From NCBI GenBank assembly GCA_019614645.1, contig JABWDB010000005.1, positions 9,580,001-9,644,000 of the forward strand: 64,000 nt of DNA, given 5' to 3'. Of this stretch, positions 36,367-48,551 are shown in pieces (the first letter of the stretch is position 1; each line of letters opens with the position of its first letter). Below the pieces are notes generated by a model. The model was given only the letters and a program-made list of their open reading frames with translations. It did not search any database and was not told where the DNA came from. This stretch comes from Stratiolaelaps scimitus (Eukaryota; Arthropoda; Arachnida; Mesostigmata; Laelapidae). A program made the translations under genes and the position numbers.

Positions 36367-38849
36367 AGTTGATAGGTCACTGACCCTTCTCTCTATCTCG
36401 TGTTCTCTGTCTCTGCGAGTCAACTGTCGGCCGCTGATGACGCGCGAGGTATATGCCGATGTATTTGCCCACCGTTACGAGTGCAGGGTAGATGTTATAA
36501 TAAGCGAAGGACAGATGAGAAGCAAATAGGCAGAACATTGTTGACAAAAATGAGTGATGTGACGTTCACCCTGGGCTTGTCGGCCCGCATCGCCTAGGTC
36601 TTCCGTTGTACGTGGCTGTTGCTTCAGCTGAACGGGGAGTCTCACCCACGGTAGGAAACCTTAGGGGAAGCACTGGATGATAGCACCGGACGCTCAGATG
36701 GAGCGTGACCACAAAGCGTGACATCTTGCCGTAGTAGAGAGAGACAGTGGCCAGAAGGGGAAAAGACTGACAAAGCCGGAAGAAGATGGGGGTTGGGTCT
36801 TGCTACGGAGGGAACGAAAGCGAGTTGAGCACGGATTACGGCAGTTGCGGCGGTAGTCGTGGGCAGTAGTAGGCGGGAGGGCCAGGTCTAGTCCGACAGT
36901 AACAGCGGCAGAAAAACAGAACAAACCACCTCTGGTTCTCTGGTGAGCTGTTGCTGCTGCTGCTCTGACCGCCTGCCGAATCGCGAGCCGTCTGCCATTC
37001 CAGTGTAGACATTTGTCCTCAGGGGCAGCTGAGCTGGGCTAGCCAGCAGATAAAGATGCGCCCAGGGGGACAAGCGGGTCGTCAGGGATTCACTGTCGCT
37101 GACATCTTCACTGAGGGAGAAAGAGAAGGCCACAGAGGACACGGACCCCTAAGCATAATACGAAGGGAGATCTTCACGTTCGCACACAGGCCACCGCTAC
37201 ATGACCTGAGAATATGTGAGCGCGTTGACCTTCCCAATTCTCTTGTCATTTTCTTCGAACACGTCTCGGCGCACAACACGATCCTCGGACCTACGAGGCG
37301 TGTGGGGCTGAAAATAAATTAATGAGATTCTGAAAACAAGAACAAAGAAATCTCTCAATGCCTCGTGCTGCTTCTGCCGGTGTTGTTTTCGAAAGCAGAG
37401 CTGTAGAAACAAGCCAGATCGGAATAGAAAGATATGACACCGCTCATCTGTGGCGTGTGTGTGTCTTTGTGTTTGTTGTGTGTATGACGACCGTGCTATA
37501 CATGGCTATCGTTGGTGGTTGAGCGTAACACAGAATCGATTTCTCTCTCCGCCCGTCGTATTTGGCTGGGAACGAAATATCTTGGGGACCTTGGCTGAGC
37601 GTTGGCCTAAAAATGAGTACTCTGGAAATCGTAGTCTACGACCTTTCTGTCAGGCGAGCCACGGCTCACATTCGGTACGACCAATTTCGAATATTTATCC
37701 ATAAGAGCGTATGTGTTGCTATTATCCAGTCTTGTGTCACAGTGCGGACTGTCATCTGTAAGGACCACGTAAGCTCTCTCTACACAAAACTTTCATTTCT
37801 TGCCCTGGGGAATGTGAGTACAGAGTACATAGTGATCCTCATATTGGCCAAATCATGCGGCTCGCTAGAAGTCCATGTGTTATAGAAGACGAAAATATGT
37901 CTTCTCCATCTGTTCCTGCAGTAATGTATTTGTTTGATTAACACTGCTGAATCTAGTCAAGCGCGCATCTTTTGCTCATTGTGCGTGCAGCATTATGAAC
38001 TTGGTTTTTACTTACGTCGGCCTAAACCCCATACTGAGACTAGCTGGACAGAAGTTGTGCCCGATTCGGTGGCAGAGTGGTCCATGTGGTTCCATCTTGT
38101 TTCACGGGCGTACTGTTGTAACCGATATATCTAAATTCTTTATTCCAACTGAAGCTTCTCTTGGGCCCGACAGGTCCTCATAGTAATACCTAAAAGGTTA
38201 CGAGCTAAGGCCTGTTAGATAGGGAAACAGCTAAGTGTCAGCTGGAAACAAAAACAGAAGCTGCTCTTCATCGTTACTCGGCTATATCCATTGATGAGGC
38301 CTTGCAAAGCGGACCCAGCCGCTCTGCACCCCGACGCTTGCGGTATCCGGTCGAACCGATTAAAATATGCATTATTGCGGAAGATGATATTTTCATCTAC
38401 CTTGTTCATTGCAATCCTTGCCATGTCTCACATTGTACTCAATATACGTGTACACATAATGCTCGTATGATGATGCGTTATTGCTGTGCACCTATCGATA
38501 TTGTGATCTGCGCCACATGACAGCCTTTGGTCTATTTTGTCAAAGTGATGTGACCACGTCTAATTTCACTTGGGTGGTGATGAGTCAGGTGCAATTTAAT
38601 ATGTACCTAATGTAAATGTGCTATTTTCAAGTAATATTATATGTATAGCCAATGTGTCGCAGGAACGTACATTTGTGAAATGCCCGAGCCGAATGATGAA
38701 CCGTCCTGGGCAAAAATTGTGGCGAACACTAATAATACGATACGATTGTGCAGCAAATTGACAGCATTGCGTCAGTTCGAAGGACAAGACTACCACTGGA
38801 CAACCGATAACCTTTCGACAAAACCAATGATCGTGGTGTTACGATTGCA

Positions 38850-38875
38850 AGAGAGAGAGAGAGAGAGAGAGAGAG
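38850..38875. repeat. (GA)n microsatellite
   Basis: About 13 GA units at the end of a short open frame that has no recognised product. Confidence 0.95.
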
Positions 38876-39201
38876 CGATGTTGTCGGCCCCGGGACAGAC
38901 GCCGAGACAAGATTAGTGCGGTGCGCAGGACTCGTCCGCTTAACCGTGCCGTCGTCGTGGGTTGGCCATTGCTAATCAGTCAGCTCATGAATTGTTGGCA
39001 ATCATTTTTGCTTCGCCCGCCAGCTTAGGCGCTCCACGAGAAGTGGACAATTCCACCGGCAGCCTTGGCCGTGCTTGGAATAAGTCGAATAATGCCAAAG
39101 GTGGAGTTGTTGTACAAAGTGACTACGATATTGGTAGGGAGTTCGCCTAGCAAATGAGCGGTGGCTGGTAAACGGTCCGTAGCTCGACGATCATCGGGAC
39201 A

Positions 39202-39220
39202 TGACATCAGTCTGATGTCA
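39202..39220. repeat. 19-bp perfect inverted repeat
   Basis: TGACATCAG and CTGATGTCA flank a single T. The half-site TGACATCA resembles a bZIP-type site (CRE/AP-1-like), so protein binding is possible but unproven. Confidence 0.8.
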
Positions 39221-39409
39221 ACCGATTTTATTTTATCATAGACTCGATCGTTTTTCTACGCTAAATAAACGTTTGTAACTGGGTGTTCCACTAGATATAC
39301 ACAAATGCAGAACTTCAGCCTGACAGCCAAATACGTCTATACCAGCTTTCAGTGCTCGTAATGAAGAGCCCGAAAACATATTCTGAAGATTTCCGAAGGC
39401 TACCACGGC

Positions 39410-39492
39410 AGCAACTCAATGTCACCTCTCAATAGGTCAAAGGCAACTCAATGTCTAGCAACTCAATGTCACCTCTCAATAGGTCAAAGGCA
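39410..39492. repeat. Tandem duplication with 47-bp period
   Basis: A 36-base block at 39410-39445 recurs exactly at 39457-39492. The 11-base spacer itself repeats the start of the block (ACTCAATGTCT), so CAACTCAATGTC appears three times. The exactness suggests a recent slippage event. Confidence 0.9.
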
Positions 39493-42400
39493 TTTGTCAC
39501 ATTGACGGCCACGTAGCTTAATATTCGCGAAAGATGTTTGGCTTCCCCGCATACAGCTGCCCACCAAGGAGGGCATTCAAGCTTATAGTGAGCTTCCATA
39601 TGCAGGGCTAGCAGCCGGAAGGGATTTTGACAAATGATTATCAATTTAAATAGGAAGTAGTTGCTGTGCAATGAAGAGGCTCTGGTCGATTTTCTACACA
39701 ATGTTTGGCGTCGTATCAACGCTATCAAGTGTGATCTATACGCATTGGTTCAGCAATTGCATCATATAGTACCGAATATTGATTACGCCCAAGGCAGCGA
39801 TGAAGCAATGGTCGAACGGCACTCAATATACTATAGACCACGACAATCTGCGAATAGCAGTGCAACAACATGCAAGCTGGAGGCGAAAGTATGGGCGAAC
39901 TTAATGCCGGCTGGCTAGATCCTACCGGACCGTAACACCGCAGCACCAGCATCTAAAGTGGCTGTTTTAGATGGCGTATATACCTTTGATAGTGACTTAG
40001 TGCCTCCCTTCGCTGGCAGACTCGTTCTTCACCCTCGGCTACTCCAAGCGAAGCGCTTGCACCATAGGTGAGGTCCGTTCCGCGGTGAGGCGGGACGGTG
40101 CAGCACGGTGTAGCGGGCCACTTAGCCATGGACGCCAACGCGATGGCTCTAGGTTGGGAGCAAGGGGGCATCGGTAAAAAGAAATGGAATTCTCATACCC
40201 ACCATGATGATGGGATCGGCGGCATCGTACAGCAAGTGACCGGCCGTTAGCCTGCTGACCGGCAGCTAGCTTACAGGTAGGCAGGCTCAACTTTAGACCT
40301 TACGATTAGATTGCACGTCATTCTGACTGGCTGCTTCCTTGACGATGATGCTGTTGTTGCAGCTGCTGATACTGCTGACGGTGACGGGGATGCTAGTGTA
40401 CTTTTCACTTACATGTGTGCATACATGGTCCTAGCAAAGTTTGGAGAGGGGCTGAGGAGTCGACCGCTTCTTCGCAACCTCCAACAAACTAGCAGCATAT
40501 TCTTGGTACTTTCACGAATAAATGCGTTCGCGAACATACGCCCACTTATACACCCAGACACGCTGAGAATCACCCGGATAAACATACGGCGCACGCACAT
40601 TGCATACTAGAGGGAAGTCGTTGAGTGGCAGTAGCTGGGTGCAGCTCAACAGAGCCCGATACACGGAAGCAGACCCCCAAAGGATTCCAGAGCTTCATGA
40701 CGCGACTCGGTGCAAGTTGGCCAGAGGGAACGAAACTCGGAATAAGAGGGAGAGATATAGAGATCAGGGGAGAGAAAACAAATAGGAAAAGAGTTCTGGG
40801 AGTAATTCAAGACATCAAGGCGACAACGAAGTCGGTGGAGGCCGATGGTCAGAGCTGCCGCTGCTGCTGCCTTAAAAGGTCAGGCGTCCATTTTCCTATA
40901 ACACGTACCGTTAGACGTTAGCGTTCCAACGGTGCAGCTTCGACGTGGGTGTAAAACCAATGAGAGCGGCCGAAGGTCACGAAATGGCAACGCCTGCTGC
41001 AAATCGCAGCAGGAGGCTGGGGCCGACCTAGAATGGGGGCGGGGCGAATTGGGAAAAGGTCTTGCAAGGCCTCGGCCGGGCGCATAAACTTGTTGTCAGG
41101 AAAAAAAACATCAACGGACAGCTTTGCAGTACCTCCGGCTGCTAGCAGAACAACGACGCCATTGGCAGTGTCAGCACGGAGGCAGGGCGCAGTGGCAAGA
41201 AAAAGCGAAGGTCAGGCGAAGCCAGACGCCGTGAAGAGAGCCGCACCTCGCGGCGACAGCTTTGCGAAATAGGAAAGCCCTCTTCTGGGGCAACGGGCAA
41301 CGACGCAACGGACGGAGGCAGTCGAATACGGGAGGCAGCTACGCCGACGGAGCTTAGAACAGGTGGCTCGTGATAGTGGGGTTGTTGTATTCTGTTCGCC
41401 AAGTCGGCTACAAAACAAGCGGGGCCAGGCGACTGGGGGAAGCACCGAGAAGTTGGGGGGACGGCCAATGAAGAGGAGGCTGAACGGAGCAACGGCGAGT
41501 AACAGCTCGAACGACTCGGCCGGTACATGCAATTGCTAACAGAAGTCGTGCGTTGGAAAATGTTTGAGTTGCGGATGTCATGCGCGCTTGTCCGTACGAC
41601 CCAGCCAAACGACCGAGACTGATAGCGAGAGAACATAAACTGGAGGGACGGTGGATGGCAGAGAGCGAGAGGGAGAGAGATGCTCGTATTGTTTGTTTAT
41701 CAAGCGTCTCCGAGATCATACATGTATGTGGGTACCCTCATAATCGAAAAAAATGGGGTTAGTTTGAAGGTGGGACGGCGCTGTCGATCGGTATGAGCAA
41801 GATTCGTTTTGTCAGATAATTCATTGTAAAGTATTATACATTATTGCTGGATAACGATAAGTCACGAATTGGGAGACCAGCTCACGTCTCTTTGAAGAAT
41901 GGCAAAAGCAGAATTATTTTTAACAGAGGGTGACGCTCCCCTTGGGTGCGCCCACCTGCCTTGAAAACGTTGCGAACTTCGGAATTGCAAGATATATATA
42001 CCTTCGTAATTCTTGAGAATTCGTTGACAAAGACGTTTGAATATATTAAAATAATATCGTGTCCATTGGTGACCCCGCTTGTTCGGCAACTCAACGCAAT
42101 CCGGTTTTTCGACATACTGGAGGTCTATTGAACAATTGAATAAGCCCAATAAAACGATGCAATTTATATCCTCACTGTTAAGCTGTACAATGTTAGTGGC
42201 CGACGTAGGGCTATATGCCTACTTACAGCGTGACACCCGTAGCATTAGCATCTCAAGAAAGATTCGTGCTTTCATCCGTACTCAAGAAGCATGATCACCC
42301 AAGGGACGTCAGCCCCCATGACGCTCGGCGCCTGCTGTGTGTCGGTCACTGGCTCTTACTGCGGCCTTCTTTGGGAAGCAATGTTGCTGTCAGCACCGCC

Positions 42401-45400
42401 TGTGCAGTGACTCCGTAAATGGAGAAAAAAAATGATAGCGGAGAATGGGTGTCTCCAGATAGGAAAGTTATCTTCATTGCAGTGTGGGCATGTCTGTCAA
42501 GGAAACAGGCAATAGTCCTTTGGGTGTGCGTACCCGTCAGGCTTGATGCGCATTGCCTATGAGGCGGGGGGCGGCAGGACAGCTGGAAGATGATGTGGTT
42601 CGCTCGCTGCGATAAAAAAAGGGAGGGCCCTGAAGGCTCATTGTCCACTGGCAGGAATCATTTTCGCTGTGCTAGTGTCCGTTCTTACGTCGGTGTAGTT
42701 ACGTCTCGGCCGAGTTGCCTACATCGCATTAGAACACTCAGTCGCTCAGCATTAGAAAAGGGAATGAATGGGTCATGAATGAGGATATAGTGTTTCTGCG
42801 CTGTCGTGTGCTGGAAAAGGCCTCGCGAGGTGCTAGTGAAGCTTGAAGCTGAGAACTGCGCCCCTCGGTGCTCTGTTAGCTCGGCTCGTCTACCAGAGCT
42901 GCTCAGCCTCAGTGGCCTTCTCGTGGAGCGACTCGCGTCCTGTGACAACGCTGCAGCGGTTCCCGTCGCGCAACCCGAGACCAAGCCCGAGTTCGCTTGA
43001 CCTTTAGCGAAGGAGCCTAGGCCCGCTTAGGCCCCTTAGCCTGGCTAGACCAGCAAGGCAGAACTAGCAGCCAGAGGTAGCAGCTTTTCCGTCTGCAATT
43101 TAAGGTGCTTACCGCCTGCTGCCACCGGTCTGCTTAAGGGTCTCGTCCACCTCGTCTTACAGGCTCTTCGCTTAGGCCTTCGGGGAGTTGACCGTCAGGC
43201 AGCTAGACGGCTCAGCAGCAGGACGGTATTACCCGTCAAGCTTCATGGCAGTGAAGAGGCTCATGGAAAAAGTAGCCACCACCTCTGTGGGACTGACAAA
43301 GATTTCTCTCTCTCTCTCCACAATTCTGACAAAGACATTCCCATACACCGGCTCCGTCCTGCAGTCGTTTTCGTACAACTTTAGCGCCCCCCTACTATGA
43401 TGTAATGGCGCGCAGAAATGGTTATCTTCTCTTTATACTGTATGTACTGAAGTAAGTGCGTATTCCTCCCCTGCAGTTAGGCCAAAACCAGGCCTACTTT
43501 AAGCGCGGCGCTTCGGGGTTGCACTCGCCCATTGCATAAATTTCCTTCGTGGAGTGGAAAAGCATCCAGTCAAATAGATTACGGATAGGGGCAGGACAAC
43601 GATATTTGGGCAGGCCTAGTCATGGCTATCTGATATGAGGAATCACCCGGCATCGGCTGAGCTTCGATCGAACGCGGTCCATCGCACTTGACTCCTCCGG
43701 CGCCTCACTCAACCACAATAGTCAATGGTCTACTGTTGACGTCAGTATCTTGCGTTCATACTGATCTGATTATGACAATTGTTGTCGTCTACCTTCTCTG
43801 TGTATTCGCACTCGTTGAGCCACTTCTTTCTAGCACCATAGAACAGAACCAAACACAACCTCAACAATGGGAATCATACAAATATCGTTTTGGTGCCGAA
43901 TCAGGAATCGGAGCGAGAACAATGCCGAATCGAGACGCCAAGCAGATCCGAGCAGCGTCCACATCAAATATCGGGCCATACGACCACACACTCAGAGGCA
44001 CAACGCAATATCAACAGATTCTCTCGATGTACGTACACGCGTGGGTAGCTCTATAGGCATACCTAGCCGGCTATCGCTATTCAGTTACAATGTGTTATGA
44101 CGATGGCCGCCATTGCCAAGCTTTCGTATGGTGATTTTTCTCGATGTGTGTCTCTATCGCGCATTCGCTCTCCTTTCTTCTGGTTTTCTCATTTTCGAGA
44201 TAGTCAGCGCCAGCTTAAGCTTCCTCTGCGTCTTTGCCGTCTGCCGGCCTATCCGCCCGTCCCGCTGTAGCATTTCGCGCGGACGATGTGTCAGAATGAT
44301 CGTGTAATGGTACCGCTGTTTTTGGCCAGAACAGACGAGGCACCATCTGCTGCTGCGGAATTGCGCGGTATTCCACAACAACGCAGCAGCAGCAGCCCTG
44401 TAGACAAAAGTGTATACATGCCAAACAAGGGAGACGTTTACCGCCTCCACTTGTCGATGCTCAGCGCTCCCGGTGCCAGCCAACCATTATTGCGCACATT
44501 GAGGGACGCTCGCTGAAAATACAGTTATGTAAATGGGCCCGACGGAGCTGCAGACAGGAGGAACTGTTGCGGGAATAAGCGGCCGTTCGGCCTCCCACCG
44601 TCGGGCAGGCTTGCGAGTGTTCCGTTTTAGTGGGATTGAAGAAGCCATTGCAGCGGACCCGTAGCCAGTCAAAGCATCTGCACCACCTCTGGCGCGAGGG
44701 CTTAGCTCCACTTCTGCCCTCAGTGCCGCCGCGCTGAAATGCAACTCCCAGACCTACCTAAACCCCTACCTACCTCTCCCCGCCCACACTGCACATTCTG
44801 CTTCCTCTGTCGAACGTCGCTGATTAGATTTCAAAGCCAATCTTAGCAGGCGAGCGGAACGAGCAAGCAAGGAAGGGACACTGTCTGGCCGTGAAAGAGG
44901 TGGCGGCTATCGGTGGCGACAGCCGGAGCGCCCGGAAAACCTCAGGGACATTCATTCACCACACCTCAGCACTTCACATGGTCCTCACAACAACCCCCTG
45001 AGCCACGGGTATAGAGCGTGTGCGCTTACATAGACGCCTAGCTTCCTGCTGGTGGCTATGTGCGAAGGTCGGCACGGGAGGCAAGGCCAGACGACTAAGA
45101 AAGGTGCTGCTCAGTGACGTCCACCAAGTCAGTCCCCGCTCCCCCCGCGCGCCCCAATGGTCACCTTCTTTTTCTAAGCTCGACTTCAGTGGCATATATC
45201 GAGCGACAGAGAGCGAGAGAGAGAGCGAGATACTAAGGCAAACATTTTTAGATTCGAGGAGAAGATTTCTAGAACGACACGCAGAGCGCTGATAGTAATG
45301 CTAAAGGTACGAAAAGACGAAAACGACGACGACCGGTGGGAGCGCCTATAGTAAAGTTGTACCTTCACTACTTTCGCCTTTGTCGACATTACGTCCTTCT

Positions 45401-45800
45401 TTGTGATAGAGTCGACCGGCCGCCGCACCTGCCTCCTGAGTTCCTGCCGTGCCGCTCCGCTAAAGGGCTGCTCGTTGGTCCTTATTAACCGAGCGAGGAT
45501 ACGAACCCAATGGGCTCGGCCTCCCGCACGCAGGAAGTGAAAGTTCTGCGGCGCCTTGCGTGAATACGACGTGAATGACTATCCGCATATAACTGCGCGG
45601 ACCTTCCCTTATGTAATCATATAGAATATGAACGATGCACGAGAAAATAACAGCGGTCAGCTAAGTGCTTAAGTGGGCGTTTTCCACCGTTGCTTTCGTC
45701 GGAGCTCTTTCGAGAAAAACAACTTCTCTTGTGTGAATGCATAATGTGCAACAATATGCTGATGGATGTAAATGTTTATGGTAAAACTATCAACTAGGCA

Positions 45801-45824
45801 ATATACATATATATATATATATAT
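45801..45824. repeat. (TA)n microsatellite
   Basis: About 11 TA units with one CA interruption. Confidence 0.9.
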
Positions 45825-47274
45825 CAGGTCTATGCATACTTACGCCAGACGTGTCTCGCAGTTGCCTTTCCGCATGCACGTGTATCACGCATACGAAGAG
45901 TCGAACATTAAGTGAAATCGGACATTTGTGCCGATATTTGACGAATGTCTTCATCGATATCTGTGACGCACACGAAGTTTACTAATCTTTTCAACCTCGA
46001 AGGAACAACGTCTACTTTTCTATATGTATACGGCACGTATAACCACCCAGCAAAGTTATACTGATGATGACGGATTTCTATGTGAGTGCATATTATAATA
46101 CTATAAATTCGCATAATCATGTGCAGGAGGTAAGACCCCATTTATAATTTAGTACTCGGTGTTCTGTAAGTCCCAATCATCAGTGCCTCTCATGGCTAAA
46201 CGAGACCCTCTCAACGGGCTCGTTGAGGTTCGTTCCGCAAGGCCCTTAGCCAATTACCTGCAGAGTGTCATTATGAAAATTATCCTTGAAGCACGGAGAC
46301 GGAAAGCGCGACCGGCCCACATTTCTTTCTGTAGGGCACGCGTAGCCTTGACCCGTGTGTCCCAGAAGCGTTCGACAAATTGATATCCATGGGGTTATTC
46401 CAAACGAAGCTCTTCAAGAGCCGCTTCTAACGGACGAAAGAATACGTCCCTTTTAGATATCGAAGGGTCAAGTCATGGCAGTCGGCCTAGTGTTGGTTTT
46501 GCGGTGCCAGCGTCCTCCTTAGCCATCCACTTGAAGTCATACATGTCATATTAGTCACTATACATTTTCTAATACAAGGCACAAGGGGTTGCGTGAATAT
46601 TCCTCGAGTCTATTCACGTTCGCATGCCCGGGGTTGCTTTTGCGAGCCAATTACAACATCCAGTGTGTAGACTTCACAGCAGAGAACCCTTGTAAAGATT
46701 TTGGTTATTGACACGGGACAGAGCGTTCTTATGCTTCGCGGCGATTTGCTCTGCGTTCAAGTAAGCAGTGAAGCAGAAATAATCTCGGTCTTTTTCGATG
46801 TGTGCCTATGCGTGAGATGGCAGTATCTGAAGTGGCGGGAGCGGTTTGTGTTGATTAACTCTATCGTCTAAACCTGCCTCGGTCGTCTATTCTCAATAAT
46901 AACGTTACGGCCATCGACCCCAATTCCTCTCTACAGTGTTTTCGCCCTTCGTTGATTGTTGTGGCCTTCGCTAGTCGGTTTCCAAAGATCCAGTTGCGGA
47001 CATGTGATTGACACTCCATCCGCCTGCATGTGTGTGGACTGGTTAGATGGTTAGCGATGGCCGCTATGTGCAAAGTGGGTCTGGGCCTGACTGTTTCGCG
47101 GGCTTTTCTTCTCAGCCTCCCAGTCCCTTGATTCTCCGACAGGCCGTGAGGGCCACTGTCTCAATTCCGTCCCCTGGCAGCGGATGAAAGGGAGGCAATG
47201 GATGAGCTCATCCCTCAGGCTAAGTGGCATTGTTAAGGACAAGTGGATAGGACCTCGTCTCGTAATAGGCTGGA

Positions 47275-47862
47275 ATGACCAGGCCTCACCGGCCGAGCAT
47301 ACGCACTGTGGTATCAACACCCGACAACAGCTACGATTACGACGGAGGAAGCAAGGCCTTCGTTGTTGAGATAGCTTTGGGGGAAGTGTGTTTGCGGGGC
47401 TGTTTGCGTGTGTCGAGGCTCCGAGACCATGTGCAACTACAGTGGGATCTCGTGTTCCCCGTGCCAGCAGCGGTTGCATGGGTTGTGCTGTGTCACTACT
47501 TTCGTAGCGGCATTGTCTGTCGAGTACAACACATGACTAGTGCATGCGGGATGGGCGTTGGATCAGAAGTGCGGGCGATTACCGAAGCAAGTCAAATGGG
47601 GTCCGATAGCGGAAAGTCGATATCAGCGGTCTTGATTTCGCCTCTCGCTTCCTCGACCTTAACGGCGACACAGTGGACATGTAACGAGGCCTTGTTGAAT
47701 TCAATGTCCTACCAGGAATCCGGACAAGAGATAGAGATCGATAAGGGCCTTTTGCTATGTGTTGAAAATAATGCTATGTCGACGGGCATCCCATGCGACC
47801 CATCCGATCCACGTGTTTGCATAAGTCCATGCATGTATGTCCTCGGCTATGAGGGAATTTGA
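47275..47862 (+). CDS. Uncertain 195-codon open frame
   Basis: A genuine ATG begins 195 codons of balanced composition, not driven by simple repeats, lying inside the putative 29-kb intron. I see no signal peptide, membrane segment or conserved motif, and no match to a known family. With this base composition, one such frame could appear by chance in a 64-kb window. It might be a small intronless gene, a remnant of a mobile element or noise. Confidence 0.15.
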   Translation: MTRPHRPSIRTVVSTPDNSYDYDGGSKAFVVEIALGEVCLRGCLRVSRLRDHVQLQWDLVFPVPAAVAWVVLCHYFRSGIVCRVQHMTSACGMGVGSEVRAITEASQMGSDSGKSISAVLISPLASSTLTATQWTCNEALLNSMSYQESGQEIEIDKGLLLCVENNAMSTGIPCDPSDPRVCISPCMYVLGYEGI

Positions 47863-48058
47863 GCGATCAGGGCGTGATAAAACGGAGCTGTGACACTCAG
47901 ATTAGTTGAGCCTCCGAAATGTACTCATCCTCGTCGCTGGTACGGCTGCTGCCACCGACCTGTAGCTGACTACTGGGAAACACTCCGTGAAACGCAGATA
48001 TGGTTAGCGAATCCTATCCATAAATAGACAAATATGAGTCTCCTATCGACCAAAATGC

Positions 48059-48087
48059 AATATATATATATATATATATATATATAA
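48059..48087. repeat. (TA)n microsatellite
   Basis: About 13 TA units followed by AATAAAAA, in noncoding sequence. Confidence 0.95.
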
Positions 48088-48527
48088 TAAAAATGCTTTC
48101 ATATATAATACATAAATCAGCATTCAACGTCCATCTAAAAAGCAACAACCATCATAGGTAGAGCAGAGGACACCATATGGGACGAACCAATAGTATGTTA
48201 TATTCTTTTCGTCAGCTAGACAAATCCCCACGACGATGAAATATGATGAACAAAATGACGAACGATGAAAAATGTTGTTGTTTTTTTTTTTCTTTATGAA
48301 ATGTAACGTGTCCCAAATTCTTATATTCCGCATCGCCTCCCAGCGGCGTCTCCAGGGAGACACATTGCACGTCTTTACGGGACAAGCCAACGCATGTACG
48401 TTGTGGGCATCATGATGTCATCAATCGAATTTGATGGACAAAATGTTATTTCGTCTGCAATGGAATGATAGCAGCGGAGCTATCTCTGACTGTTCACGCT
48501 TTCGGCGTGCGATTATTTTTCCTATCC

Positions 48528-48551
48528 ACTATTATAGTATGCTATAATAGT
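48528..48551. repeat. Hairpin with 10-bp stem
   Basis: ACTATTATAG and CTATAATAGT are exact reverse complements around the loop TATG. Confidence 0.8.

Noticed and set aside
38050..38125. GGCAGAGTGGTCC, resembling a tRNA box A
   Set aside because: There is no box B downstream and no cloverleaf can be drawn. It may be an old SINE head, but the body was not recognisable.
41142..41719. Open minus-strand frames up to 164 codons in a GC-rich patch
   Set aside because: Three frames are open in parallel, composition is Ser/Arg/Pro-biased from GC content, and no domain or splice context supports any of them.
46159..46383. 75-codon frame with basic segment, both strands partly open
   Set aside because: No start context, motif or splice evidence distinguishes it from chance.
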